Assembly: GCA_039805565.1 (NCBI GenBank)
Contig: JBDLTZ010000182.1
Span: forward strand, 1-47,466
Direction of reading: 5' to 3'
DNA: 47,466 nt
DNA from: CALJIC01 sp039805565
GTDB lineage: Bacteria > Chloroflexota > Chloroflexia > Chloroflexales > Roseiflexaceae
The stretch's first letter is position 1. Each line of letters opens with the position of its first letter. Under the pieces are notes generated by a model that made no database searches, was not told the DNA's origin, and saw only the letters and a program-made list of their open reading frames with translations. Of the stretch, positions 6,490-14,679 are shown piece after piece. A program made the translations under genes and the position numbers.

Positions 6490-7944
6490 GTGTTGCATAT
6501 TGAAGACGTGCTGCTTGGCACACGGGTGGGCTCCGGCTACACCCCGGAAGTACCGCCAGCGCTTCGGCAGGTGAGCTTCAGCGAGGCGGTGATCGACTCG
6601 CGGCTGGTCACTCCTGACAGCCTGTTTGTCGCCCTGCGCGGCGAGCGGGTGGACGGGCACGACTTCCTGGCCGGCGCCATGGCGCGCGGCGCCCGCGGGG
6701 CGCTCGTGCGGAGCGACAGGGTCGCGGGCCTCTCGCTCGACCTGCCCGCTGTGGTGGTGGACACCGCCACCGGGGAGGGGCTGGAGCGGGCGACGCCCGA
6801 GAGCGTGCTGCTCTTCGCCGTGGATGAGCCGCTGCAGGCGCTGCACAGGCTGGCAGCGTACCACCGCAGCAAGTTCACGCCGACAGTGGTGGGAATCACC
6901 GGGAGCGTGGGCAAGACCTCCACGAAAGAGGTCGTGGCATCGGTGCTGCAGCGCGGCCTCCGCACCTTAAAAAACCCGAGATCGTACAATAGCGAGAACA
7001 CATTGCCCATCGTCCTGCTCCAGCTGTCCTCCGAGCACGAGGCAGCGGTGCTGGAGATGGGGATGTACGGGCCGGGCGAGATCGACCTGCTCTGCAGGCT
7101 CGCCCGGCCGTCTATCGGCATCGTGACGAACGTCGGACCCTCGCACCTCGAGCGCATGGGAAGCATCGAGGCCATCCAGCGCGCGAAGAGCGAGCTGCCG
7201 CAGGCCCTGCCCGCCGATGGGCACGCCATCCTGAACTACGACGATCCGCGCGTGCGACAGATGGCCGCCGTCACGCCCGCCCGGCCCTTTTTCTACGGGC
7301 TCGACCCGGCGGCCGACCTGTGGGCCGACCAGATCGAGAGCCGCGGGCTGAAGGGCATCAGCTTCACCGCGCACTATGCCGGCGAGTCGGTGCGCCTGAA
7401 CCTGCCCCTGATCGGCAGGCACAGCGTCCATACGGCGCTCGCCGCTGCCGCCACCGGCCTGGTGCTGGGGCTCGGCTGGGACGCGATCGTCGCCGGGCTA
7501 CGCGACGAGGGTGCCCAGCTGCGTCTGCTCGCCGTACCCGGCTTCAACGGCTCCACGCTGATCGACGACACCTACAACGCCTCGCCGGCCTCGTCGCTGG
7601 CGGCACTTAACCTACTCGCGGAGCTGGATGGGCGGCGGGTGGCCGTCTTCGGCGATATGCTCGAACTCGGCACCGTCGAGGAGGAGGCCCACCGCATGAT
7701 AGGCGCCCGCGCGGCCGAGGTGGTCCAGGAGTTGATCACAGTGGGCGAGCGGGCGCGCTGGATCGCCGACGAGGCGCGCTCGTGCGGGCTGGCCCCCGAG
7801 CACATCCACGCCCTGCAGGACAATGACGCCGCGGCCTCCATGCTGCACGGCCTCGTCCAGCCCGGGGACCATGTGCTCGTCAAGGGCTCGCGCGGCATGG
7901 GCATGGAGGCCATCGTTGCGGGCCTGCAGCAGACCCCACGGTAG
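6490..7944 (+). CDS. murF: UDP-MurNAc-tripeptide:D-Ala-D-Ala ligase MurF
   Basis: 484 residues from GTG at 6490, with GGGAG seven bases upstream; the longer upstream frame is not conserved-looking. MurF adds D-Ala-D-Ala to the UDP-MurNAc-tripeptide using ATP, in the cytoplasm. Domains: N-terminal substrate domain (VIDSRLVTPDSLFVALRGERVDGHDF), central ATPase domain with P-loop GSVGKTS (Lys142) and NSENTLPIVLL, and the C-terminal domain (DDTYNASPASSLAALNLLAEL, VFGDMLELG, KGSRGMGME). It takes the product of Ddl, encoded 11 kb downstream in the cluster. Confidence 0.95.
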   Translation: MLHIEDVLLGTRVGSGYTPEVPPALRQVSFSEAVIDSRLVTPDSLFVALRGERVDGHDFLAGAMARGARGALVRSDRVAGLSLDLPAVVVDTATGEGLERATPESVLLFAVDEPLQALHRLAAYHRSKFTPTVVGITGSVGKTSTKEVVASVLQRGLRTLKNPRSYNSENTLPIVLLQLSSEHEAAVLEMGMYGPGEIDLLCRLARPSIGIVTNVGPSHLERMGSIEAIQRAKSELPQALPADGHAILNYDDPRVRQMAAVTPARPFFYGLDPAADLWADQIESRGLKGISFTAHYAGESVRLNLPLIGRHSVHTALAAAATGLVLGLGWDAIVAGLRDEGAQLRLLAVPGFNGSTLIDDTYNASPASSLAALNLLAELDGRRVAVFGDMLELGTVEEEAHRMIGARAAEVVQELITVGERARWIADEARSCGLAPEHIHALQDNDAAASMLHGLVQPGDHVLVKGSRGMGMEAIVAGLQQTPR

Positions 7945-8001
7945 CGCGGTGGCCCACGCCCGGCGCACTATCACCACATCGCGAATTCGGAGGAGAGAGA
8001 C

Positions 8002-9096
8002 GTGCAAGAGGCATTGCGCGCCGTCCTGGTGCAAGATATGGCCCGAGCCCTGCTGCTTGCGGCCGCGGCGTTCGTGCTGACCCTCGCCACCGGCGGCTAC
8101 TGGATCCGCTTCCTGCGGAAGCACAAGATCGGCAAGCAGATCCGCACCGAGGGGCCGCAGAGCCACATGGTCAAGACCGGCACCCCGACGATGGGCGGGA
8201 TCATCATCCTGCTGCCGGTAGTGGTGCTGACGATCGCGTTCAACCTGTTCGACCGCTGGTCGGTGCTGGTGCCGCTCGCGGTGCTGCTGGCCTTCGGCCT
8301 GCTCGGCGCGATCGACGACTACCTGTCGCTGGTGGGCACGCGCTCCAAGACACACGGCTTCACCGCGCGCCGCAAGACCCTCCTGATGCTGCTGATCGCC
8401 TTCGGCGCGGCGCTGGTGCTTTACCTGCCGCCGCCCTTCGGGCTGGACAACCGCGGCACGGTGCGGATCCCGTTTGTGGGCCAGATGGATATCGGGCTGC
8501 TGTTCATCCCCTTCGCGATGCTGATCATCTTCGCCACCAGCAACGCTGTGAACATCACAGACGGGCTGGACAGCCTGGCCGGGTGGAATCTGACGCTGGC
8601 GTTCGCGGCCTACGGGGTGATAACCTTCCTCAACGGCGAGTTCATTAACCTGATGGCCTTCAGCTTCACGCTGGTGGGGGCCTGCGCGGCGTTCCTCTGG
8701 TACAACGCGCACCCGGCGCAGGTGATCATGGGCGACCTCGGCTCGCTGGCGCTGGGTGCGACACTCGCGGTGATCGCGCTGCAATCCCAGCAGTGGCTGC
8801 TGCTGCCGGTGGTGGGCGCGGTGTTCGTGGCCGAGGCTCTCTCGGTGATGATCCAGACCAGCTACTTCAAGTGGACCAAGCGCCGCACCGGCACGGGCCG
8901 GCGGGTGTTCAAGATGGCACCGCTGCACCACCACTTCGAGCTGCTCGGCTGGAGCGAGACGCAGGTGATGCAGCGCTTCGTGCTGGTGGGCATGGTCGCC
9001 GCGCTGATCGGCATCTCGCTGGCGCTAACCCTCAACGCCTCGCAGACGGTGGAGGTGAAGCCGGCGACGCCGGTGGTGCAAGAGGACAACCGCTGA
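8002..9096 (+). CDS. mraY: Phospho-MurNAc-pentapeptide transferase MraY
   Basis: 364 residues from a GTG with a strong GGAGGAGAG site at 7989-7997. MraY transfers phospho-MurNAc-pentapeptide to undecaprenyl phosphate, making lipid I at the inner membrane face. About ten hydrophobic segments are visible. Hallmarks: GTPTMGGI near residue 55, LLGAIDDYLS (DDY/DDxxK-type metal motif), ATSNAVNITDGLDSLAGW, NAHPAQVIMGDLGSLALG, and the MAPLHHHFELLGWSE histidine motif. The last 20 residues are a polar tail. It is followed by a 107-nt gap filled by a heptamer hairpin. Confidence 0.96.
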   Translation: MQEALRAVLVQDMARALLLAAAAFVLTLATGGYWIRFLRKHKIGKQIRTEGPQSHMVKTGTPTMGGIIILLPVVVLTIAFNLFDRWSVLVPLAVLLAFGLLGAIDDYLSLVGTRSKTHGFTARRKTLLMLLIAFGAALVLYLPPPFGLDNRGTVRIPFVGQMDIGLLFIPFAMLIIFATSNAVNITDGLDSLAGWNLTLAFAAYGVITFLNGEFINLMAFSFTLVGACAAFLWYNAHPAQVIMGDLGSLALGATLAVIALQSQQWLLLPVVGAVFVAEALSVMIQTSYFKWTKRRTGTGRRVFKMAPLHHHFELLGWSETQVMQRFVLVGMVAALIGISLALTLNASQTVEVKPATPVVQEDNR

Positions 9097-9106
9097 GGTG
9101 GACCGG

Positions 9107-9201
9107 CAGACAGTCATCAGTGCGCAGTAGCTGATACCGCTGTGGCTCTCTGCCGAGCGCTGACTCCTGGCTACTGGTTACTGACTACTGACGACTGATC
9201 A
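9107..9201. repeat. CTACTGA heptamer hairpin between mraY and murD
   Basis: The right arm has four heptamers in tandem: CTACTGG (9171-9177), TTACTGA (9178-9184), CTACTGA (9185-9191), CGACTGA (9192-9198). The left arm (about 9111-9129, CAGTCATCAGTGCGCAGTA) matches the reverse complement of the right arm at 15 of 19 positions. The element fills nearly the whole intergenic gap and its right arm ends 3-5 nt before the murD ATG, leaving no usual ribosome binding site. Confidence 0.75.
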
Positions 9202-9203
9202 CA

Positions 9204-10655
9204 ATGCAGCTACAAGGCAAACGAGCCCTGGTGATGGGTCTGGGCGTCCATGGCGGCGGCCTGGGCGTGGCCCGCTTCCTCGCCGAGCAGGGCGCCGCCG
9301 TCACCGTGACCGATATGCGCGGCCCTGAGGCGCTCCGCTCCTCCATCGACGCGCTTGCGGGCCTGCCCGTCCGCTTCGTTCTCGGCGAGCACCGTGAGGA
9401 GGACTTCCGCAGCGCGGACCTCGTCGTCCGTAACCCCGCCGTCCCCGAGACCTCGCACTTTCTCCAGATCGCCCGCGCCGCCGGCGCCGCGATCGAGATG
9501 GAGATGACGCTCTTCTTCCGGCTTTGCCCCGGCCCCATCCTCGGCGTGACCGGCACGAAGGGTAAGACTACCACTACCTCGCTGCTTGGCGCGATGCTGC
9601 GCGAGCAGCACCCCGACACCGTGGTCGCCGGCAACCTGCGCGTCTCGGCCCTGGAGCAGCTGCCGCGGATCTCCGCGAGCACCCCGGTGGTGCTGGAGCT
9701 CTCGTCCTTTGTGCTCGAAGGGCTCGGCGAGGCGCGGCTCAGCCCGCGGTACGCGCTGGTGACCAACCTTTCTGCGGACCACCTGGACCGGTACAGGACG
9801 ATGGAGGCGTACGGTGAGGCGAAGAAGCAGATCCTTTACCACCAGGGCACAGGCGACATTACGGCGCTGAACCGGGACGACCCGACCGTGGCGGGCTGGG
9901 CGGGCGACGCGGGCGGGCGGGTGGTGTGGTTCGGGGCGGAGGTGGCGGGCCCGTGGCCGACTGCAGACCACGGCCAGCGGAGCGCCAGGGACGGCTCTGA
10001 GATCGTGACCTACGGCCCTGCGGGTATTGTGTGGCGGCACGGTGGAAGCGCGCAGACGGTGTGCGGGCTGGAGGAGATCCGGCTGCCCGGCGCCCACAAC
10101 CTGGCGAACGTGGCGGCGGCTGCGGCCCTGGCGCTCGCGTTCGGGGTCAGCGCCGAGTGCGTCGGCCGTGCGGTGCGAGGCTTCGGCGGGGTGGAGCATC
10201 GACTGGAGCTGGTGCGTGAGCTGGACGGCGTACAGTACATCAACGACACGGCTGCCACCGCGCCCGAGGCCGCGATCGCCGCACTGCACAGCTTCGACCG
10301 GCCGATCGTGCTGATTGCCGGCGGCGCCGACAAGAACTTGCCGTTCGGGGAGCTGGCCCGCGCCATGGCCGAGCGGGCGAAGGCGGTGGTGCTGCTCCAG
10401 GGGACGGCCACGCCCAAGCTGCTGGAGGCGCTTGACCAGGGACCGGAGACCACGGACCAAGACCCATCCCCTGGTCGCTCCTCCTTTGTTTCTGGTCCGT
10501 ACGCTGACTTCGCGGAGGCTGTGCGGGCGGCGCGGGGGCTGGCGGCGCCGGGGGATATAGTACTACTCTCGCCGGGGTGCGCGAGCTTCGGCATGTTCCG
10601 CAACGAGTTTCACCGCGGCGAGGAGTTCCGCCGCATTGTCCGCGAGCTGGAGTGA
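9204..10655 (+). CDS. murD: UDP-N-acetylmuramoylalanine--D-glutamate ligase MurD
   Basis: 483 residues. MurD adds D-Glu to UDP-MurNAc-L-Ala using ATP. The N-terminal Rossmann part (KRALVMGLGVHGGGLGVARFLAEQG) is followed by the ATPase core with P-loop GTKGKTTTT (Lys121), LELSSFVLEGL and NLSADHLDRY, then the C-terminal domain (GVEHRLELV, YINDTAATAPEAAIAAL, LIAGGADKNLPF, LLSPGCASFGMFRNEFHRGEEFR). Residues about 411-432 are an extra, repeat-encoded stretch between TPKLLEAL and YADFAEAV. No Shine-Dalgarno is seen because a repeat abuts the ATG. The last 11 residues resemble the start of the next protein. Confidence 0.95.
   Translation: MQLQGKRALVMGLGVHGGGLGVARFLAEQGAAVTVTDMRGPEALRSSIDALAGLPVRFVLGEHREEDFRSADLVVRNPAVPETSHFLQIARAAGAAIEMEMTLFFRLCPGPILGVTGTKGKTTTTSLLGAMLREQHPDTVVAGNLRVSALEQLPRISASTPVVLELSSFVLEGLGEARLSPRYALVTNLSADHLDRYRTMEAYGEAKKQILYHQGTGDITALNRDDPTVAGWAGDAGGRVVWFGAEVAGPWPTADHGQRSARDGSEIVTYGPAGIVWRHGGSAQTVCGLEEIRLPGAHNLANVAAAAALALAFGVSAECVGRAVRGFGGVEHRLELVRELDGVQYINDTAATAPEAAIAALHSFDRPIVLIAGGADKNLPFGELARAMAERAKAVVLLQGTATPKLLEALDQGPETTDQDPSPGRSSFVSGPYADFAEAVRAARGLAAPGDIVLLSPGCASFGMFRNEFHRGEEFRRIVRELE
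10434..10498 (+). repeat. GACC-type heptamer insertion inside murD
   Basis: Four tandem heptamers begin with GACC at 10434, 10441, 10448 and 10455 (GACCAGG, GACCGGA, GACCACG, GACCAAG). On the other side, CTGGTCG at 10471 and CTGGTCC at 10492 are partly complementary, so the DNA can fold back on itself. The stretch adds about 21 residues in frame to MurD at a surface loop before the last helix region. Arms are less perfect than in murG or murB. Confidence 0.65.
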
Positions 10656-10685
10656 CAGACCCCACCTGGGGAGTAAGGTAGATCG

Positions 10686-11516
10686 ATGCGCCAGGACGAC
10701 GAGGAGTTCCGCCGGGTGGTGCGGGAGCTGGACGAGGAGGGGCGCCGCAGTCAAGAGGTGGTGCGGGAGTCCCCGCCGCCAAGCCCACAGCCGGTGCGGG
10801 TGGGGCTCCCCCTCGGGGCGCGCGTCCCGTGGGTGGCGCGGGTGCTGCTGACGCTCAACATCGCCATCTTTGCGGTGCCGTGGCTGCTGAGCAACTTGCT
10901 TGGCGCGCCGCTGGATGAGCTGGTGCTGCTGCTGGGCGCCAAGGAGAACGAGCGCATCTACCGCTTCGGTGAGTACTACCGCTTCCTGACCGCGATGTTC
11001 CTGCACGGCGGCCTGACGCACATTCTGTTCAACGCCTTCGCGCTCTACTCGCTCGGCTTCGAGACCGAGCGGATCTACGGCCACAGGCGCTTTCTGGCGG
11101 TGTACGCCCTGGCGGGGCTGGGGGGCGGGCTGGCCTCCTATGCGCTCAACCCGAGCCCGTCGGTGGGCGCATCGGGGGCGATCTTCGGGCTGATCGGCGC
11201 GCTGGCGGTCTTTTACTATGAGGCGCGCGCGGTGCTGGGCGGCGTGGCGCGGCAGCAGCTCGGCAGCCTGGTGTTCACCTTGCTGATCAATCTGGGCCTC
11301 GGCTTCTCGGTGCCGCTGATCGACAACAACGCCCATCTCGGCGGGCTGGCGGCCGGGGCGCTGGCCGGCTGGCTGCTGGCGCCGCGCTTCGCGGTGGACC
11401 TGCGCTTCTACCCGCCGCGGGTCGAGCGTCGCTCGCTCGGGATCGGCTGGCCCGGCGCCGCGGGCATGCTGGCGCTCATCACCCTGGCGGCGATGGTGAT
11501 TGTCCCTCCGATGTGA
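10686..11516 (+). CDS. Rhomboid family intramembrane serine protease
   Basis: 276 residues, about six membrane helices after a charged N-terminus of about 45 residues. Rhomboids cut membrane proteins inside the bilayer with a Ser/His dyad. Both are visible: Ser163 in VGASGAIFG and His217 in DNNAHLGG. The helix-2 motif FLHGGLTHILFN is also typical. Substrate is unknown; its position between murD and ftsW suggests co-expression with division genes. The first residues (DDEEFRRVVRELDEE) resemble the C-terminus of MurD (GEEFRRIVRELE), see findings. A rhomboid gene is not a standard dcw member. Confidence 0.92.
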   Translation: MRQDDEEFRRVVRELDEEGRRSQEVVRESPPPSPQPVRVGLPLGARVPWVARVLLTLNIAIFAVPWLLSNLLGAPLDELVLLLGAKENERIYRFGEYYRFLTAMFLHGGLTHILFNAFALYSLGFETERIYGHRRFLAVYALAGLGGGLASYALNPSPSVGASGAIFGLIGALAVFYYEARAVLGGVARQQLGSLVFTLLINLGLGFSVPLIDNNAHLGGLAAGALAGWLLAPRFAVDLRFYPPRVERRSLGIGWPGAAGMLALITLAAMVIVPPM

Positions 11517-11573
11517 TCACGCGGCGTGGTAGGCCCCGGGGTACCCCGAGCCCACCATGCCCACAACAGGATT

Positions 11574-12842
11574 ATGGCAGAAACCACTCGACAAAAACCC
11601 GACTACCCGCTGCTCACTGTGGTGGGTATGCTCGTGCCGCTCGGCGTGGTGATGGTGTACAGCTCCTCGTTCGTGGATGCCTTCACCAACCACGGCGACC
11701 AGCTCTACTACACCTGGCGCCAGTTCTGGGCGGCCGTCATCGGCGTGGTGACGATGCTCGTGGTGCAGCGGATTGACTACCGGATGTGGCAGCGCTACTC
11801 GCTGCACCTGATGGCCGTGACGCTGTTCCTGCTGGTGCTGACGCTACTGCTGCCGGCCTCGATCACCGAAGTGAACGGCGCGCGCAGTTGGATCCGGCTC
11901 GGGTTCTTCAGCATGCAGCCCTCCGAGATCGCGAAGCTGGCGATGGTGGTCTACTTCGCCAACTGGCTCTCGCGGCGCGGCGGGCGGCTGACAAACGTCA
12001 CCCTGGGCCTGGTGCCGTTCGCGGTGATGCTCGGGATCGTATGTGGTCTGGTGATGCTCGGCAAGGACCTGGGCACCACGATCGTGCTGGTGGTGATCGC
12101 CGTCACCGTGTACTTCGCGGCTGGTGCGAGCGTGCTGCACCTGGCCGGCGCGGCGGTGCTGGCCGGCGGGGCCTTCTGGCTGATGGTGACGATCGCACCC
12201 TACCGGCAGGCGCGCATCGCCGCGTGGCTCGACCCGTTCGAGCACTACCTGGGCGCCGGCTACCAGCCGGTCCACGCGCTCTACGCGCTCGCCAGCGGCG
12301 GCCTGTTCGGCGTCGGGATCGGGCAGGGACGGCAGAAGTTCCTCTGGCTGCCGCAGGCCCACACCGACACGATCTTCGCCATCATCGGTGAGGAATTTGG
12401 GCTGGTGGGAACGCTGTTCGTGGTGACGTGCTTCCTGGTGATCGGCTACCGGGGCTTGAAGATAGCAGGGCGCGCGCCCGACCCCTTCGCGCAGTTGACG
12501 GCGCTGGGGCTCACAGCGTGGCTGGTGTTCCAGGCCATGATCAATATCGCGGTGGTCACGTCGCTGCTGCCGTTCACCGGCCTGACGCTGCCGCTGGTGA
12601 GCTATGGCGGCACCTCGCTGGTGATGACGATGGTGGCGGTGGGGCTGCTGCTCAGCATATCGCGCTACGCGAGCAGCCCGGCCTCTGTGGAGAAGAGCGA
12701 CGATGTCCTTCCAACCCCCCGCCGCATCCCGCCGGTCGCCGGTGCTCTGGCTCGCTGGTGGCGGGACCGGCGGCCACGTGTACCCGGCTCTGTCGGTCGC
12801 CGCGGCGCTCGCGAGAGCTGGGGCAGCCTCCGGCGACGCTGA
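11574..12842 (+). CDS. ftsW: Peptidoglycan glycosyltransferase FtsW (SEDS family)
   Basis: 422 residues from ATG at 11574; an earlier in-frame ATG at 11526 gives a proline/histidine-rich extension that looks non-coding. FtsW polymerises lipid II at the septum with FtsI. About ten membrane helices are present, with SEDS motifs GARSWIRLGFFSMQPSEIAKLAMV, the LDPFEHYLGAGYQ loop, GQGRQKFLWLPQAHTDTIFAIIGEEFG, and LPLVSYGGTSLV. After the last helix comes a basic tail of about 60 residues, of which the final 46 are encoded by DNA that also encodes the MurG N-terminus in another frame. FtsW is preferred to RodA because of the dcw context. Confidence 0.93.
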   Translation: MAETTRQKPDYPLLTVVGMLVPLGVVMVYSSSFVDAFTNHGDQLYYTWRQFWAAVIGVVTMLVVQRIDYRMWQRYSLHLMAVTLFLLVLTLLLPASITEVNGARSWIRLGFFSMQPSEIAKLAMVVYFANWLSRRGGRLTNVTLGLVPFAVMLGIVCGLVMLGKDLGTTIVLVVIAVTVYFAAGASVLHLAGAAVLAGGAFWLMVTIAPYRQARIAAWLDPFEHYLGAGYQPVHALYALASGGLFGVGIGQGRQKFLWLPQAHTDTIFAIIGEEFGLVGTLFVVTCFLVIGYRGLKIAGRAPDPFAQLTALGLTAWLVFQAMINIAVVTSLLPFTGLTLPLVSYGGTSLVMTMVAVGLLLSISRYASSPASVEKSDDVLPTPRRIPPVAGALARWWRDRRPRVPGSVGRRGARESWGSLRRR

Positions 12843-14037
12843 CGCGACTGAAGACCAAGGACCGAAGACCGAAGACCACGGCCGACAGAGCGAGGTTTCA
12901 GAGCCTTCGTCTGCGGTCCTTCGTCCTTCGTCCTTGGTCTACATCGGGAGCGAGGACGGCATGGAGGCTGGCCTGGTGCGGCGCGAGAGTAGCCTGCCGT
13001 TCCGCGGTGTTCCGGCGGCGGCGCTGCGAGGGCGCGGCCCGCTGACGCTGGTGCGCAACGGCGGAACGCTGGCGCAGGGAACTCTGGCGGTGCGCCGGAT
13101 GATCGCGGCCGAGCGCCCGGCCGCGATTCTGGGGACTGGCGGCTACGTCTGCGTCCCGGTGTTCCTGGCGGCGCGCTCGATGGGCGTGCCGACGGCGATC
13201 TACCTGCCCGACGTCGTGCCTGGCATGGCGGTGCGCTTTCTCTCCCGGCTGGCCACGGCCACCGCCTGCTCGGTAGAGGACTCGGCGCCCTACCTGCGGC
13301 GAAGTGTTGCGGAACTACGGCCAAACGAGTCGCCCGCTGCAACGCCGGAGCTGCGCTCATCGATTATCGTGACGGGGTACCCGGTGCGCCCGGAGCTGTT
13401 CCACCAGAACCGCGCAGCGTGCCGGGCCACCTTTGAGCTGGAGGAGGGGCTGCCGGCGGTGCTGGTGACGGGCGGGAGCCGCGGGGCGCGCAGCATCAAC
13501 CGCGCCATCGAGGCGCTGCTGCCGCATCTGCTGCCACTGGCGCAGGTGATCCACGTGTGCGGCCGCGAGGGGGACGACGTGTTCCTACGGGCTGCGGCGG
13601 ATCAGTTACCAGAGGGGCTCCGGCGGCGTTATCACTTGTATCCGTACCTGCACAGCGAGCCGTCCGTCACGCGATCGATGGTAGCGGCCTTCGGCGCGGC
13701 TGACCTGGCCGTCTGCCGGAGCGGTGCCTCGACGCTCGGGGAACTCCCGGCCGCCGGTGTGCCCGCGGTGCTGGTGCCCTACCCGTATGTCCACCAGGAC
13801 GAGAATGCCGACTACCTGGAGCGGCGCGGAGCCGCGGTGAAGGTCCGCGACCATGCGATGCTGGGCGGTGGTCGCCCGGAGGATGGGCCGCTGTTTCACG
13901 CACTACGACGCCTGATCGGAGACGCGAACGAGCGGAGCAGTATGGCCGCGCGCAGCCGCGCTCTCGCCAGGCCCGACGCCGCGCAGCGCCTGGCTATGCT
14001 GCTCCTCCAGCTCTCAGCCAAGGGAACCCCAGCATGA
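12703..14037 (+). CDS. murG: UDP-GlcNAc:lipid I N-acetylglucosaminyltransferase MurG
   Basis: 444 residues, longer than the usual 350-380. MurG adds GlcNAc to lipid I to give lipid II, at the inner membrane face. GGGTGGH is at residues 19-25, GSEDGMEAGLVRRE after the first helix, ILGTGGYVCVPV, PDVVPGMAVRFLS, VTGGSRGARSINRAI, and the UDP-GlcNAc site CRSGASTLGELPAAGVPAVLVPYPY with HQDENADYL. Residues about 46-80 are an in-frame heptamer-hairpin insertion between the first helix and second strand. The start overlaps ftsW by 140 nt; the stop overlaps the next gene by 4 nt (ATGA). Confidence 0.94.
   Translation: MSFQPPAASRRSPVLWLAGGGTGGHVYPALSVAAALARAGAASGDADATEDQGPKTEDHGRQSEVSEPSSAVLRPSSLVYIGSEDGMEAGLVRRESSLPFRGVPAAALRGRGPLTLVRNGGTLAQGTLAVRRMIAAERPAAILGTGGYVCVPVFLAARSMGVPTAIYLPDVVPGMAVRFLSRLATATACSVEDSAPYLRRSVAELRPNESPAATPELRSSIIVTGYPVRPELFHQNRAACRATFELEEGLPAVLVTGGSRGARSINRAIEALLPHLLPLAQVIHVCGREGDDVFLRAAADQLPEGLRRRYHLYPYLHSEPSVTRSMVAAFGAADLAVCRSGASTLGELPAAGVPAVLVPYPYVHQDENADYLERRGAAVKVRDHAMLGGGRPEDGPLFHALRRLIGDANERSSMAARSRALARPDAAQRLAMLLLQLSAKGTPA
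12850..12942 (+). repeat. GACCGAA heptamer hairpin inserted in frame in murG
   Basis: The left arm contains AGACCAAGGAC (12852-12862) followed by GACCGAA-type words; the right arm contains TCCTTCG-type words ending in GTCCTTGGTCT (12930-12940), the exact reverse complement of the left 11 bases. Tandem words and inverted arms are both present. It begins 8 bases after the ftsW stop and adds about 31 residues to MurG that have no counterpart in typical MurG proteins, where the first helix leads directly into the IG(S/T) strand. Confidence 0.85.
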
Positions 14038-14675
14038 GACTCGAGAACGGCCAACTTATTATTGATCTCACGGGCTCGCTCCTCACGTTCCTGCTCCTCG
14101 GCTTCTGGACTGCGCTCGGCTGGTCGCGCGGGTTCCGCTACATCCTGACGATCGCGATGTTCACGACGCTGGGTTACCTGCTTACGGTGCGCGCGGACGT
14201 GATCGTGACGCTGGTGAACGGGCTGTACGGCTTCATCGTGCGGTTCTTCAACTTCATCAGCCCGACGCTGACGGCTATCCTGCCGCCGACGCCGATTATC
14301 CCGGCCAACGCCGAGGCGCCGCTGCTGCTGCGGGTGGTGGTGTTCATCATCCTGCTGGCGGTGGGTGTGGGGTGGAAGGGCCCGTGGGAGGGTACGCCGC
14401 TCTCCGGCTGGTCCGGCGGTAACCGGCAGCTGCGCCTGCTCGGCGGGCTCACCGGGCTGTACACCGGCATCCTGGTTGTGAGCGCCGTCGCGGTCTTCTG
14501 GGCTGCCGGCCGCGGGTTCGTCGAGTTCCCGCCGACGCTCAGCGCGATGCTGAACAGCCTGCCGACCTTCGGCGCGACCATCCCGGTGTTCCTGGCGTCG
14601 TTCATCTTCCTGCTGATGATCGTCAGCCTCTCGGTGTTTGTCCGCGGCCTCCAGGCGCCGGCGGGGAAGAAGTAA
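14034..14675 (+). CDS. Membrane protein of unknown function between murG and murC
   Basis: 213 residues, start overlapping the murG stop (ATGA). About five membrane helices are visible (residues about 10-30, 35-55, 63-82, 98-112, 140-160, 183-204; one may be re-entrant). A Pro-rich turn (ILPPTPIIPAN) and a Gly/Trp loop (GWKGPWEGTPLSGWSGG) separate the halves. Topology loosely recalls CvpA-like or colicin-V-production proteins, but I do not recognise the family. The tight coupling suggests a role linked to lipid II or septum assembly. No signal peptide or catalytic motif is evident. Confidence 0.8.
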   Translation: MRLENGQLIIDLTGSLLTFLLLGFWTALGWSRGFRYILTIAMFTTLGYLLTVRADVIVTLVNGLYGFIVRFFNFISPTLTAILPPTPIIPANAEAPLLLRVVVFIILLAVGVGWKGPWEGTPLSGWSGGNRQLRLLGGLTGLYTGILVVSAVAVFWAAGRGFVEFPPTLSAMLNSLPTFGATIPVFLASFIFLLMIVSLSVFVRGLQAPAGKK

Positions 14676-14679
14676 GGGT

